Both the position numbers and the translations under genes were made by a program. Below, one piece after another: positions 8,351 to 17,955 of a stretch of DNA of 51,946 nucleotides. The DNA comes from a bacterium. GTDB lineage: Bacteria > Lernaellota > Lernaellaia > JACKCT01. The stretch spans positions 1-51,946 of the forward strand of contig JAIOHV010000069.1 of NCBI GenBank assembly GCA_019912885.1, written 5' to 3'. The notes under the pieces were generated by a model, which worked only from the letters and a program-made list of their open reading frames with translations, had not been told where the DNA came from and did not search any database. Within the stretch, counting starts at the first letter, position 1. The number at the start of each line of letters is the position of its first letter.

Positions 8351-9319
8351 TCACGGCGCGAGAAAGGGCGGTAGGGCGACAAACGTCGCCGGCTCGCCGG
8401 GGGCGCCGAGTCGCCGGTGCCAGTCCAGAAATATGGCCGCGAGCTGCTTTTGTCCCGCGTCGTTCAGGTGCCATCCGTCGGCAAGAAAATACCCCCGTTC
8501 GCGAAACCACTGAACCGTCGCGGGATCGTTGAGGACCAGATACGAAATCCCGAGCGCTTCCGCCGCCGCGGCGGTATCGACCGAATTTTCGCCGATATAC
8601 GTCCCCGCGAGCAGGCGGATCCCCCGCGCTCGCGCGATGTCCGCGATCCGGCCGAGCAGGCGCCCCGTCTCGGCGACGATGAAATCGAGATACGGCTCGG
8701 CCGTGCGCGAGATGTCGAGCGCCTCGATCACGAAATTCTGGCATCCGAAAAAACAATCCGCGCGCTCGGGATTCGACCAGATCGGAATGCGCCCGAGCAT
8801 GTTGATCGAAAAGATCCAAGCGCGTGGCAGCCGGTACGCCAGGCGAAGCCACGCCGGCGCGCCGGCGCCGGCATTCGATCCGAGATACGCGCGATGAAAT
8901 TCCACGGAGTCCGGATTGTTTACGGATGAGATGATCATGATGTCGTCCGGCGTCTGCTTCGACTCATCCAGAAACGACTCCAGTTGGCGAATCTGCGACA
9001 GCGTCGTCGATCCGGCGACGGCGATGTTCACCGTCTCGACCGGCGTTTCGTATCCCGTCCGTTTCGCGCGATCCGGCAGATACGCCCAGTAACCCACGTG
9101 CGATTCGGCGTGACGCCCCTCGGTGAACGAGTCGCCCATGAACAATATTTTGCGGGATTCGGTTTCGGCAAAACGGCCGGAGCGCGCGTTCGCCAGAACG
9201 CCGTCGAGCCAATGCGTGAAAAATGCGTATTGAATCTGCGCGGCGACGGCCGCGCCCGCGAACACCACGACAAACGCGAACGCCACGCGAACGCCGATCG
9301 GCAAACGACGCCGCGTCAC
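8351..9319 (-). CDS. SGNH/GDSL hydrolase family protein
   Basis: The 322-residue protein starts with GTG at 9319 (GGAG about 11 bases upstream), has a signal-anchor (about residues 8-28) and a canonical SGNH domain: block I ILFMGDSFTEG with the catalytic serine, a glycine/asparagine region VNIAVAGSTTLSQ and ISSVNNPDS, and block V DGWHLNDAGQ with the catalytic Asp and His. It differs from the two downstream SGNH genes, which have degenerate GGS blocks, so it is not a recent copy. It is the first gene of the minus-strand run that continues with small spacings through the GGGP synthase cassette to the left edge. Confidence 0.85.
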   Translation of the reverse strand: MTRRRLPIGVRVAFAFVVVFAGAAVAAQIQYAFFTHWLDGVLANARSGRFAETESRKILFMGDSFTEGRHAESHVGYWAYLPDRAKRTGYETPVETVNIAVAGSTTLSQIRQLESFLDESKQTPDDIMIISSVNNPDSVEFHRAYLGSNAGAGAPAWLRLAYRLPRAWIFSINMLGRIPIWSNPERADCFFGCQNFVIEALDISRTAEPYLDFIVAETGRLLGRIADIARARGIRLLAGTYIGENSVDTAAAAEALGISYLVLNDPATVQWFRERGYFLADGWHLNDAGQKQLAAIFLDWHRRLGAPGEPATFVALPPFLAP

Positions 9320-9485
9320 GATCGAGGCTCCGCGCGGGCTGGAATACGCGACCGGTCCTGCAATTCCCCGCCTTTCGGATATGATTCAAAAATACCGCGC
9401 GAAATTATAGCCGCGGCGCGGCGCGCGCGATATCGCGGCGGCTTGCGGCAACGGGCGGCAAATCGGCGCGCGTCCGAAAGGAATC

Positions 9486-9514
9486 GGGCGGCGGGCCTCT
9501 TGCGCCCGCCGCCC
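9486..9514. terminator. GC-rich perfect hairpin downstream of 9581-11890
   Basis: GGGCGGCGGGC and GCCCGCCGCCC form a perfect 11-bp stem with a 7-base loop, about 70 bases after the stop of the large minus-strand gene. Read on the minus strand it is followed only by a broken run of T, so it is a possible rather than a textbook intrinsic terminator. The rest of the 261-base gap shows nothing else. Confidence 0.5.
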
Positions 9515-9580
9515 TCTGTGTTTGGCGCCGCCCCCCGCTCGGAGCGGGACGACGCCGGGACGCTCGCGGATTCGTGAATC

Positions 9581-11890
9581 TTACGTCGCGGAAACCTCGG
9601 CGTTCGATGGCGCGTCATGCGCGGCCGAGCGGAAGGCGTGCATCACGCGAACGCGCGCGGCGACATAACGCCCCGTCACGAAAAACGCGCCCGCGCAAAG
9701 CCCCGCGATGACAAACGGCGCCGCGCCCGCGGACGCGAACGCGATCAGGCCGGCCAGGCCGCCGCCCGCGAAACCGCGCCCGCGCCGGCCCGCGTTATAA
9801 AGACGCACGACGTTGACCGCGAACAGGAAAGCGGCCGCGAGCGCGAGATAGCCGAACAGATCGCGCATCCACATCGCTGCATAGCCGAGGGTGAGCGTTG
9901 GCGCCTGACCGATCGTCAGCAGCTCCGAAAAACGCAGCGCCACGCCCGCGCGCGGCACGACGAACTTCGCCGGCAGCGCTCCCTGTTCGCTTGTGGCTTC
10001 TCGCGCGGCGCGAATGCGCGACTGGAAGTTGTACTCCGCCTCCATCTGACGCTTGTCCAGCCGCGTCACCTCGTCCTTGGCCTCCATCCGGCCGCCGAGG
10101 GCGCTTTGGGCCGCCCCCATCGGCTGGTTCATGGCGAATCCTTCGTCGCCCACGACATCGGCCTCTTCCGCCGGACGGAAGGCAAAGGTCGCCGTCGCGG
10201 GAACGGCGCGGTGCGCGTCGCGCATCGAGCCGGAAAGACGCGCGTAACGGAATCGCTCTGGCGCGAAGACCGACAGCGCCGACTGCGACACCGGCAGATC
10301 GACCTTCGGCAGCGCCAGATCGAGCGTGCCCGCGTAGCCGATGTTTTCGGGCAGCCGCGTGTGGTAGATGACCTCGACCTCGAACGTGGAAAGCTGCTGG
10401 CCGACGTAGCCGCTTTTTTCCAGCGGCAGAAGGATGCGGCCGTCCTCGCCGACGCTCGGTTTCACCGGCCGCCCGCCCACGAAGCTGCTCCACAACGTCG
10501 TCGCCTTGCCGCCGGGCAGCTCGATCGCGAGAAATTGCTGGCGATTGTTGCGAACCATGTACGAGGCTTGCGTCACCGCGTCGCCGTCGTCGGTCAGTTG
10601 CACGACGTAGTTGGCCGAATCGATCGCCGCGGCGAGCACGGCATGCGTCTCGTGCCGTTTCACCGCGAGCGTCGCGCTTGCCGGCTGCTTCATCGCCTTG
10701 AACGCGAGCACGATGGGATTGGTCGCTCCGGCTCGCAGCGCGTCGGGCAGCTCCTTCGGATCGACCGGCGTCAGATCGCCTTCGCTCGCGATCTCCACCT
10801 GCACGCCGCCGGTCGCCTGCACGGCGACGAATCCGCGCTCGCGCTCGGCGTCCAGCGCGTCGAGCGCCGGCAGCGGAAAGTCGAACGCCTTGCCTTCGGT
10901 CGTGCGTTCGAGCACCACCGTCAGCGCGTAGTCGCCGGTGACCTCGTAGCCGACATCCACGACGAGTTTGCCCTCCTCGACGCGCCACGCGGCCAGCGAC
11001 GTTCCGGTCGCGTCCGCCACCTCGTAGCCGTCAGGCACCGCGAGCGAAAAGCGCGTCACCGGCGCGTGACGCACCGTGTACGCCACGTTCGCCACCGCGC
11101 GCACGAAGCCCTCGTCGATGGAAACGAGCGTGTGCGTCTCGACGTCGATCTTCGCGGGGCGCGCGGCGACCGCCTGGCCCGACTCGACCGCGACGTTGTA
11201 GCGCAAGGTGAGGTGGTCGCCCGTCAGTATGGCGACGATCGCCTTGCCCTCGCGCGAGACCGTCGCGCCGTCCGCGGTCACGTCCGAGACGCGCGCGCCG
11301 ACATCGAGCTTGAGCACCTGCCCCGCCGCTCGCGGCAGCGGCAAAGAAACGGCGCCCGGCCCGGGGCGCATCGTCGCCGTCGCGCGAAAGCGGAAGCTCA
11401 ATTCATGTTCGCTCGGCCCCTTGACGACAAGGGCGATCATGCCGCCGTCGTCGCGCACGCTCGCGGGCTTGCCGTCGAGCAGCACCTCCACCACCGGCGC
11501 GCTCGCGGCGACAAGCGGCACCATCGCCCAGCCCTTTTTGGGCACGGAGAGCGGATACGTCGCGCGCACGTCGAGTCTGTCGTCGACAAGCGTGCCCGAA
11601 AGCGTGCCGCGGCCGATGGTGAACTCGACGGGCGGTTCCGGATCGGGCGTCGGTTGCGGCTGAAGCTGCGTGAGAATTTTCTGGAAGTCGTTCCACGGAA
11701 TCGTCACGGCGCCGCCGGGCAAATCGGCCGCGCGGGCCGCGCCCGGAAGCGCCAGGGCGATCAGGGCGATCACCGCGATCAACAGCAAAACGCGGATCGC
11801 GATATCGAAAAAAAGATTCCCGAACATGGGTTTGCGGATGCGCGCCGACAAATGGCGAGACTCGGCCGCATGCATGCGATAAGGGTTCAT
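9581..11890 (-). CDS. Large exported membrane protein of unknown function
   Basis: I do not recognise this 769-residue protein. It has a signal-type hydrophobic segment (about residues 24-54, ending ALPGAARAAD), a long beta-rich extracytoplasmic region, and two hydrophobic segments near the C-terminus (about 665-740), so most of it probably faces the periplasm. A charged, Met/Gln-rich stretch (MEAKDEVTRLDKRQMEAEYN) lies before the last part. The ATG at 11890 has a very strong GAGGAGG ribosome-binding site, so the start is firm. It appears to be a single-gene transcript with a hairpin downstream. The ISDEGFVRAVANVAYTV and NRQQFLAIELPGG segments suggest immunoglobulin-like or beta-sandwich repeats, which is inference. 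Confidence 0.75.
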   Translation of the reverse strand: MNPYRMHAAESRHLSARIRKPMFGNLFFDIAIRVLLLIAVIALIALALPGAARAADLPGGAVTIPWNDFQKILTQLQPQPTPDPEPPVEFTIGRGTLSGTLVDDRLDVRATYPLSVPKKGWAMVPLVAASAPVVEVLLDGKPASVRDDGGMIALVVKGPSEHELSFRFRATATMRPGPGAVSLPLPRAAGQVLKLDVGARVSDVTADGATVSREGKAIVAILTGDHLTLRYNVAVESGQAVAARPAKIDVETHTLVSIDEGFVRAVANVAYTVRHAPVTRFSLAVPDGYEVADATGTSLAAWRVEEGKLVVDVGYEVTGDYALTVVLERTTEGKAFDFPLPALDALDAERERGFVAVQATGGVQVEIASEGDLTPVDPKELPDALRAGATNPIVLAFKAMKQPASATLAVKRHETHAVLAAAIDSANYVVQLTDDGDAVTQASYMVRNNRQQFLAIELPGGKATTLWSSFVGGRPVKPSVGEDGRILLPLEKSGYVGQQLSTFEVEVIYHTRLPENIGYAGTLDLALPKVDLPVSQSALSVFAPERFRYARLSGSMRDAHRAVPATATFAFRPAEEADVVGDEGFAMNQPMGAAQSALGGRMEAKDEVTRLDKRQMEAEYNFQSRIRAAREATSEQGALPAKFVVPRAGVALRFSELLTIGQAPTLTLGYAAMWMRDLFGYLALAAAFLFAVNVVRLYNAGRRGRGFAGGGLAGLIAFASAGAAPFVIAGLCAGAFFVTGRYVAARVRVMHAFRSAAHDAPSNAEVSAT

Positions 11891-11988
11891 CGCTGCCTCC
11901 TCGATTTTCTTGTGTTTCGTTTCGCGCTCTGTCCGTTATGAACCCGCGAAACAGGTCCCGGTTGCATGGAGGACGATTTTTTTTGGCG

Positions 11989-12098
11989 GTACGCGGAGGT
12001 CACGGAGGAGACACGGAGGACACGGAGGAAACAAAAGGCTGGTAGGCTGAAAGCTGAAGGGATGTCCATTACGTCCATAATGTCCATAATGTCCATCG
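11989..12098. repeat. Composite of three short-period repeat families
   Basis: Within 110 bases of the divergent intergenic region three arrays follow each other. First come 9-base CACGGAGGA units (11998-12029, family D, led by GGCGGTACGCGGAGG). Next are degraded 8-base GGCTGAAA/GGCTGGTA units (12036-12060, family B). Last are 9-base GTCCATNAT units (12062-12098, family C: GTCCATTAC, GTCCATAAT, GTCCATAAT, GTCCATCGC). All three families recur elsewhere in the window. Confidence 0.85.
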
Positions 12099-12169
12099 CG
12101 TTTTCGAAGGGGCTTCGGCGACGACCTTTCAGCCTTTCGCCCGGCGGCGACCGGCGTTATCATTTGCGC

Positions 12170-12664
<495 letters not shown>

Positions 12665-12693
12665 GGCCACACCTTACAGTCGGCGACGTCGGA

Positions 12694-12830
12694 GCCGCAA
12701 ACGAAGTCGCCGTAGGCGACGGAGTGCGCGGTTGGACACGCGCTGGCATGGACGGTCTGCGTAAGCGGCGATGCCAGGGCGGGATCGACCGCGCACTTCG
12801 CCGCGCCGCTGGCGCGTCTACGTTTGCGGC
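12694..12830. other. Nested multi-hairpin element between convergent genes
   Basis: The 180-base gap between the convergent lipoprotein and prepilin peptidase genes holds a symmetrical set of perfect inverted repeats. The outer stem is GCCGCAAACG (12694-12703) with CGTTTGCGGC (12821-12830). The inner stem is GTGCGCGGT (12724-12732) with ACCGCGCAC (12788-12796). Between outer and inner arms each side carries its own 6-bp hairpin: GTCGCC-GTA-GGCGAC (12706-12720) and CGCGCC-GCT-GGCGCG (12802-12816). The centre has CTGGCAT (12743-12749) with ATGCCAG (12771-12777). A further GTAAGG/CCTTAC hairpin (12661-12677) overlaps the lipoprotein stop. It could be a REP/MITE-like element, a structured RNA or a two-way terminator. 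Confidence 0.7.
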
Positions 12831-12844
12831 CCTGACGCCGTGAA

Positions 12845-13789
12845 CTACCCGCGAAACTGCGTCAGGTACCAGTCGAGCAATTGCGGTCCCACGTTCATGT
12901 GAACGAACGCGCCAAGCGCGAGGAACGGACCGAACGGAATCGGTTCGCCGCGCCGGTGACGCCGCGCGATCATGAGCGAGATGCCGACGATCGAACCGGT
13001 CAGCGACGCGATCAGTAGCGTGACGAGCACGCCGCGCCAGCCGAAAAACGCGCCGATCATCGCCAGAAGCTTCACGTCGCCAAATCCCATGCCCTCTTTT
13101 TTCGCGATGAGCAAATAGATCTTGCCGAGCGCGTACGGCACGCCCGCGCCAAGCGCGATGCCGACAAGCGCGTCGGTGTACGAAATCGGCAGCACCGCGA
13201 CGGCGACGAGCCCAATCACCGTGCCCGGCAGAACGACCTCGTCCGGGATTTCGAAGATCAGAAGATCGACGCCCGTCACGACAACGAGCGCGGCGAACAC
13301 GAGAAAGTAGATCGGCCCGACGATGGGTCCGAACGCGAGAAGCGCGTACGCCGCGAAAAGGCCGCTTGCGAGCTCGACGAGCGGATAGACCGGCGAGATG
13401 CGTTCGGCGCAATGACGGCACCGCGCGTGCAACACGAGCCAGCTTGCGATCGGCACGTTGTCGTACCACGCGACGGGATTTTTGCAGTTGGGGCAGCGCG
13501 AGCGTGGACGCGAAAGGTTCACATTCTCGCGCACCATCTCCTCGAGCCGCGCGCGCCCCGAGGCCGCGTCCTCGTCGATGGCTTCGGCCAGCTCGCGTCG
13601 CACGGCTTCGTTGCCCTTGCGGTACTGATGCACAAGCGACATGGCCGGCAGGCGCGCGACGCACACGTTGAGAAAACTGCCGATCACCGCGCCGAACGCG
13701 AACGCGGCCGACGCGAGAAACGCGAAAAACAGCGGGTCGGCCACGAACTCGGCGCCGAACGCCGCGGCAAGCAGATCGTAAGCGGGCAT
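12845..13789 (-). CDS. pilD: Prepilin peptidase / leader methyltransferase (A24 family)
   Basis: The 314-residue inner-membrane aspartic peptidase cleaves and N-methylates type IV prepilins or type II secretion pseudopilins. It shows the N-terminal GSFLNVCVARLP motif (37-48), the four-cysteine zinc site C99-x2-C102 and C124-x2-C127, and the two catalytic aspartates, D175 in GVDLLIFEIPD and D238 in the GxGDxK motif GFGDVK. About eight transmembrane segments follow. A charged insertion of roughly 45 residues (50-95) between the first motif and the zinc site is longer than usual. The ATG at 13789 directly follows the TAG of a 60-residue membrane protein gene. No pilin or secretion genes are nearby. 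Confidence 0.95.
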   Translation of the reverse strand: MPAYDLLAAAFGAEFVADPLFFAFLASAAFAFGAVIGSFLNVCVARLPAMSLVHQYRKGNEAVRRELAEAIDEDAASGRARLEEMVRENVNLSRPRSRCPNCKNPVAWYDNVPIASWLVLHARCRHCAERISPVYPLVELASGLFAAYALLAFGPIVGPIYFLVFAALVVVTGVDLLIFEIPDEVVLPGTVIGLVAVAVLPISYTDALVGIALGAGVPYALGKIYLLIAKKEGMGFGDVKLLAMIGAFFGWRGVLVTLLIASLTGSIVGISLMIARRHRRGEPIPFGPFLALGAFVHMNVGPQLLDWYLTQFRG

Positions 13790-13972
13790 CTAGCCGAAAA
13801 AACCCGGCACGAAAAACGCAACGAGCCCGGCCACGGCGGCAAGAAACCCGACCGGCGCGGCGAGCGCGACAAGCCCGGCGGCGAGGCCCTCGCGCCGGTG
13901 CGAATATTCGAGCGCGCCGGCGACAAGCGCGACGCCGGCGACAAAAAGGGCGAGCGCGGCGGCGGCGCTCAC
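13790..13972 (-). CDS. Small two-helix membrane protein
   Basis: This 60-residue, strongly hydrophobic protein has two predicted transmembrane helices separated by a short YSHRREG loop. It starts with GTG at 13972, overlapping the TGA of the upstream glycosyltransferase-like gene (GTGA), and its TAG abuts the ATG of prepilin peptidase. The tight coupling on both sides supports a real gene. Function unknown. Confidence 0.6.
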   Translation of the reverse strand: MSAAAALALFVAGVALVAGALEYSHRREGLAAGLVALAAPVGFLAAVAGLVAFFVPGFFG

Positions 13973-15738
13973 GGCGCATCCAATGGCGGCACGGCCAAAA
14001 CGAGCACGTCGCCCGCGGGCGTGCCGCTTTCGTAGGCCGCCAGGCGGCGAAGCGGCGCGAGCGCTCCGGGCGCGCTGAAGATCTCGTACGTCAGGATGAG
14101 GTTCCGGTGATCGACGATGACGTCGACGCCGGCCTCGCGGACGTATTGCATGAAACGGCGCTCGCGCATGGCGCCGATGATATGGGGGTTCACCACACCG
14201 TCAAGATTGACGACGCGCCGCCCGGAAAACGCGCCGTGGATGCCCGCGTTGAACGCGCCGAGAACGGCGTCGGCGGAAAGGCCCGCGACGCGCCCGCCCG
14301 CGATATCCCGCGAAACCTTCAGATACACGGACTGCCACGGGTGGATGCCCTGCGCCAAAACGCTCCGCTGCGCGGGGATATATAACAGCGCGACGGCGAG
14401 CGCCGGAACACCGGCCGCAAGGCCGGCTCGCCACGGCGCCGACTCGCGCCGCGCGGAAACGACCTCGATATACGCGCCGCCGCGCGCGGCGAAAAGCGCG
14501 GCCACCGCGTGAACCGGAAGGAAATACCACGCCTTCTGCTGCCAGAAATAAAGAACGTAAAAAAACCACACGAACGCGCCAAACGCGACAAGCGGCCCGG
14601 GTAGACCGCCTGGCGCGCGCCGGCCGGAAAGCCGCATGGCGATGACGAGAATGGCCATCATCGCGACGATTGCAAACGCCGCCGTGGAGGAGATGCCGCC
14701 GTACACGCCGGCGAACTCGTTTTCGAATCCACGCCGCGCGGCCGACGCGAGATGCGAAAGGAGTGTCATCCCCGAATCCGCGAAGATTGCGCGCTCGCGC
14801 GCCAAAAGCACGCGGCCGGAGTCCTGCCAGATCGTGCCGAATCGCGCCAGGTTCCACGCGAACCACGGCGCGGCTACAAGCACGAACGTCGTTCCGTACG
14901 CGAGCGTCGCGCGAAACCACACGGCGCCGGTCGCTTTGACATCGCCGGCGGCTGACGCGGCGCGCCGCGCGTCGATAAAAACGGCGACGCCGAGAAGGAG
15001 CGCGAACACGCCCGCGTCGGTGCGCGCCAGAAACGCGAGCCCCGCGATCGCGCCGATCCCCGCCGCGCGGCGCGGCGTCATCGCGTCGCGCAAGGCGGCG
15101 TGCCGAAAGGTCGCGAGCAGGACGAAAACCAGCGCGAGCGGCGCCTCGACGCCCATCATTTCCGCGCCGGCGATGTTGGCGTTGAGCCCCCAGACGGCCA
15201 TCAATGCGGCGGGAGCGAGCGCCGATTCGGGCGCCACGACGCGCCGCGCGAGAAACCACAGCAGCACGCCGGCGATCGCCGCGCACACCGCTGCTCCGTA
15301 TAGCAATACGCGCAGCACGCGCTCGGGGTCAGGGCCGGCGGCATATTGCGCCACGACCGAAAACAGCATCCACAGCGGGTGAAAACCGTTGGTGAGATTG
15401 ACACCGTCGAACGTCGGGCCGTGGCCGGCAACGATGTGGCGGGCGATCTCGGTGTAATAAAACGCGTCATCCGCGACGAAGGTCGAAACGAGTTTTTCAA
15501 GCGGCCAATTCGCGATGCGAAATCGAAGCGCGACGCCGAGGGCGAAAAACGGCGCCGCCGCGAAAAGCGCAACCCGGTCCAGGCGCGCCCGGGACGCCGG
15601 CGCGTTGTCGATCCATCGCCTTGGCACGCCGCGATATGACGCGGATTCGCGCGGGCACGCAAGCGGCGGCGCGCCCGGGTGCGTCCGCACGGCCGATTCG
15701 ATCGCCCGCCCAAACGCGCGGGGCGTATTTTGCCTCAT
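13969..15738 (-). CDS. GT-C family membrane glycosyltransferase-like protein
   Basis: The 589-residue protein has about eleven transmembrane segments. The first extracytoplasmic loop carries the acidic pair D90-D91 in VADDAFYYTEIARHIVAGHG, then LTNGFHPLW. This is the hallmark of a large bacterial group of GT-C (ArnT/PMT-like) transferases that move sugars from polyprenyl-phosphate donors on the periplasmic side. A small soluble C-terminal domain follows. The ATG at 15738 is used; a start at 15765 is possible but would extend into the divergent promoter region shared with the next gene. It begins an operon with the 60-residue protein and prepilin peptidase, so pilin or surface glycosylation is an attractive but unproven role. 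Confidence 0.82.
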   Translation of the reverse strand: MRQNTPRAFGRAIESAVRTHPGAPPLACPRESASYRGVPRRWIDNAPASRARLDRVALFAAAPFFALGVALRFRIANWPLEKLVSTFVADDAFYYTEIARHIVAGHGPTFDGVNLTNGFHPLWMLFSVVAQYAAGPDPERVLRVLLYGAAVCAAIAGVLLWFLARRVVAPESALAPAALMAVWGLNANIAGAEMMGVEAPLALVFVLLATFRHAALRDAMTPRRAAGIGAIAGLAFLARTDAGVFALLLGVAVFIDARRAASAAGDVKATGAVWFRATLAYGTTFVLVAAPWFAWNLARFGTIWQDSGRVLLARERAIFADSGMTLLSHLASAARRGFENEFAGVYGGISSTAAFAIVAMMAILVIAMRLSGRRAPGGLPGPLVAFGAFVWFFYVLYFWQQKAWYFLPVHAVAALFAARGGAYIEVVSARRESAPWRAGLAAGVPALAVALLYIPAQRSVLAQGIHPWQSVYLKVSRDIAGGRVAGLSADAVLGAFNAGIHGAFSGRRVVNLDGVVNPHIIGAMRERRFMQYVREAGVDVIVDHRNLILTYEIFSAPGALAPLRRLAAYESGTPAGDVLVLAVPPLDAP

Positions 15739-15803
15739 TGTACGCGCGCCCCGGCATCGGTACACTCGAATCGCTCAAACGATCCCAAGGAGCCCGTTTC
15801 CCT

Positions 15804-17843
15804 TTGCCGCGCGCCGTCCGCTTCATTGCCGCGATCGCCGCGATTCTCGTCGCCGCGCCTTCGATGTCCGCGGCGCAGGACACGCCGCCGGTTCCCCTTT
15901 TCATGTACATGGTGGATGTCACGAATTCGAACGTCGGATGTCCCCGCTGTTTCCACGACATCCGCACCGACAACGTCATGCCCGGCATCGTCGATCGCAT
16001 CGTCGCGGAGGTGCGCGCGCAACCCAAGCCGGTCGATGTGCTCGTCGTGCCGTACGCGCGCGGAATCGTCGATTTCGACGCCGACGGCCCGTTCGATCCG
16101 TGGCGCGTTTTCGCGATCCGTGACGACGCCGACGCGGGCCGTCTCGCCGCCTATCTCGACCCGCCGCGATTCGCGCCGCCGCCCGAGGCCGGCAAACTTT
16201 CGAGCGCCGAATGGCTGCCGGCCTATTCGCCGCGGCAGACCGAGCTCGTGCCGTGGCCCGGTCTTGAAAAAGCGGCGGCCGAGCGCGATTTTTTCACCTC
16301 CGCGAGTTACGAGGCGATCGTCGAGGGCCTGAACTACCTGCGAAACCGCGTCCCCGGCGATCCCGAAAAGCGCGCGGCCTATCTCGAAAAGCGCATCCAC
16401 AAGCTGATGGCGCTCACCGACAGCCGAAACCACGTGCGTTCGGCGCTGTTCGCGCATCTTGTGCAGGGCGTCGAACTGCACCGGAGCGAAATGGAAGGCC
16501 GCTTCTGGCTGACCAAGGTCTACGCCGAGGGCAAGCTGCCCGACAACGAGGTGGAGGAGGAGTTTCGCTCCGAGCGCAAAATCGCGCAGACGGCCGACGG
16601 CCTTGGCGTGTACAAACTCAAGGATTTGCCGCCCGTGGAGAGCATGCTCGTTCCGTCGAGCCTGGCGATCGAGGTGAACGTCGGCGCCGCGGCGTTGAAG
16701 GGCCTGATCGGCGAGTCGATCCCGCTTGACCTGTCCGGTTTCTCCATCCACGGCGATGCGGCGTCGATCGAAGCGTCGATGGAGCCGACGCGCATCAACG
16801 ATTGGCCGGCGGGCGCGGGTATCGCCGCGGATGATGCGACGTTTACGCCGCCGTTCGCCGGCGCGGGAGCGAAACTGTCGCCGACTCTCACCGGACTTCG
16901 CACCCTGATCGAAAAGGACGTCAAGCGCCTGTCCGCGCGGGTACACCTGACGGCGGCCGGCGCCGGCGCGCCGCCGGCGTTGTTTTTGGCGAGCGGCTCG
17001 CCCGAGCTTGTGATCTATCTGCACGTCGATCTGAATCCGCCGACCGGCCGCATCGATGTGACGGTCCAGGCGCCTGACGCCGGGGACGACGGCGTTTACG
17101 ACCTTGGCGAGTGGCCGTTGCGCAAGGTGAAAGACGACGCGATCCCGCCCGTGACGATCGCGGTCGCGGGAGACGAGTTTGTCATTGAACCCGCGATTCG
17201 CGTCGAGTTCGACATCAACACCGTGCGCATCGACGGGCCTGACGGCCCCGTTTCGGCGGGCGGTGCGGCGAACCCCGGTACGTACATCGTCCATTTCCTG
17301 CCCCCGGACGAGCCGCGCGTCGTGGACACGGCGATCGATCTGGTGTCCGAAAAGCCGATGCACGTCTTCGCCGGCGATGCCGCCCGGCGACGCCTCCAAT
17401 TCCGATACACCGCCGTTTCCGATCTCCCGTTTTACCTCATCATTCTCGGGGCGATTCTGGCGATCGCGGCGGCGGCGGCCGTCGTGTTGCGCAAGACGGT
17501 CTTCAAGCCGCCCCGGATCGGGGATATCGGCGGCACCCTCGTCATGACGCGCGGCCTCGCCGGCCAGAACGAACGCGATCTATCGACCGTCGAGGGTTCC
17601 GCGTTCACCGTCGGCAGCGGGCCGGAGTGCGACTGGCGCCTTGAAGGCGAGTACGTTCCACACGTCGCCTTTGTTATCGAGCGAAGGCGCGGCGAGGATC
17701 GCCTTCGCGTTCACAAGCGCGATTCCGAGGTCGAAAACGTCCGCCTGAACGAACGCGAGATGGTCGAATCCTTCCTCAAAAACGGCGACCGCATCGAACT
17801 GCCGGACTTCAGCTTTGAATTCCGCCGCGATTCGGCCGGCTGA
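15804..17843 (+). CDS. Exported protein with vWA-like N-terminus and cytoplasmic FHA-like domain
   Basis: The 679-residue protein starts with TTG at 15804, eleven bases after AAGGAG. The reading frame is open further upstream, but the TTG precedes a clean signal peptide (ending SMSAAQ). The periplasmic part begins with a strand and MVDVTNSN, which resembles a degenerate metal-binding motif of von Willebrand A domains, followed by a CPRC pair. A single transmembrane helix (about residues 549-571) leads to a C-terminal domain (about 585-675) with FHA-like features: GSAFTVGSGPECDWRLEG, then VPHVAFVIERR and a late NGDRIELPDFSFEF. FHA domains bind phosphothreonine, so it may link an envelope event to Ser/Thr kinase signalling; this is inference. 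Confidence 0.72.
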   Translation: MPRAVRFIAAIAAILVAAPSMSAAQDTPPVPLFMYMVDVTNSNVGCPRCFHDIRTDNVMPGIVDRIVAEVRAQPKPVDVLVVPYARGIVDFDADGPFDPWRVFAIRDDADAGRLAAYLDPPRFAPPPEAGKLSSAEWLPAYSPRQTELVPWPGLEKAAAERDFFTSASYEAIVEGLNYLRNRVPGDPEKRAAYLEKRIHKLMALTDSRNHVRSALFAHLVQGVELHRSEMEGRFWLTKVYAEGKLPDNEVEEEFRSERKIAQTADGLGVYKLKDLPPVESMLVPSSLAIEVNVGAAALKGLIGESIPLDLSGFSIHGDAASIEASMEPTRINDWPAGAGIAADDATFTPPFAGAGAKLSPTLTGLRTLIEKDVKRLSARVHLTAAGAGAPPALFLASGSPELVIYLHVDLNPPTGRIDVTVQAPDAGDDGVYDLGEWPLRKVKDDAIPPVTIAVAGDEFVIEPAIRVEFDINTVRIDGPDGPVSAGGAANPGTYIVHFLPPDEPRVVDTAIDLVSEKPMHVFAGDAARRRLQFRYTAVSDLPFYLIILGAILAIAAAAAVVLRKTVFKPPRIGDIGGTLVMTRGLAGQNERDLSTVEGSAFTVGSGPECDWRLEGEYVPHVAFVIERRRGEDRLRVHKRDSEVENVRLNEREMVESFLKNGDRIELPDFSFEFRRDSAG

Positions 17844-17955
17844 CCGCCGGCGCCCGCCGCTTACGAAATCTCCGGTCCCGCGAAAAAACCGGATTTCGCG
17901 TAATCCCACCCGGTGTGCCGTAGCTCACGAACCAAAACTGTAACGCACTGTTTTT

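Noticed and set aside
9617-11941. Long plus-strand open frame opposite the large envelope protein gene
   Set aside because: Arg/His-rich product without signal or motifs; the opposite strand has a strong ribosome-binding site, signal peptide and membrane segments.
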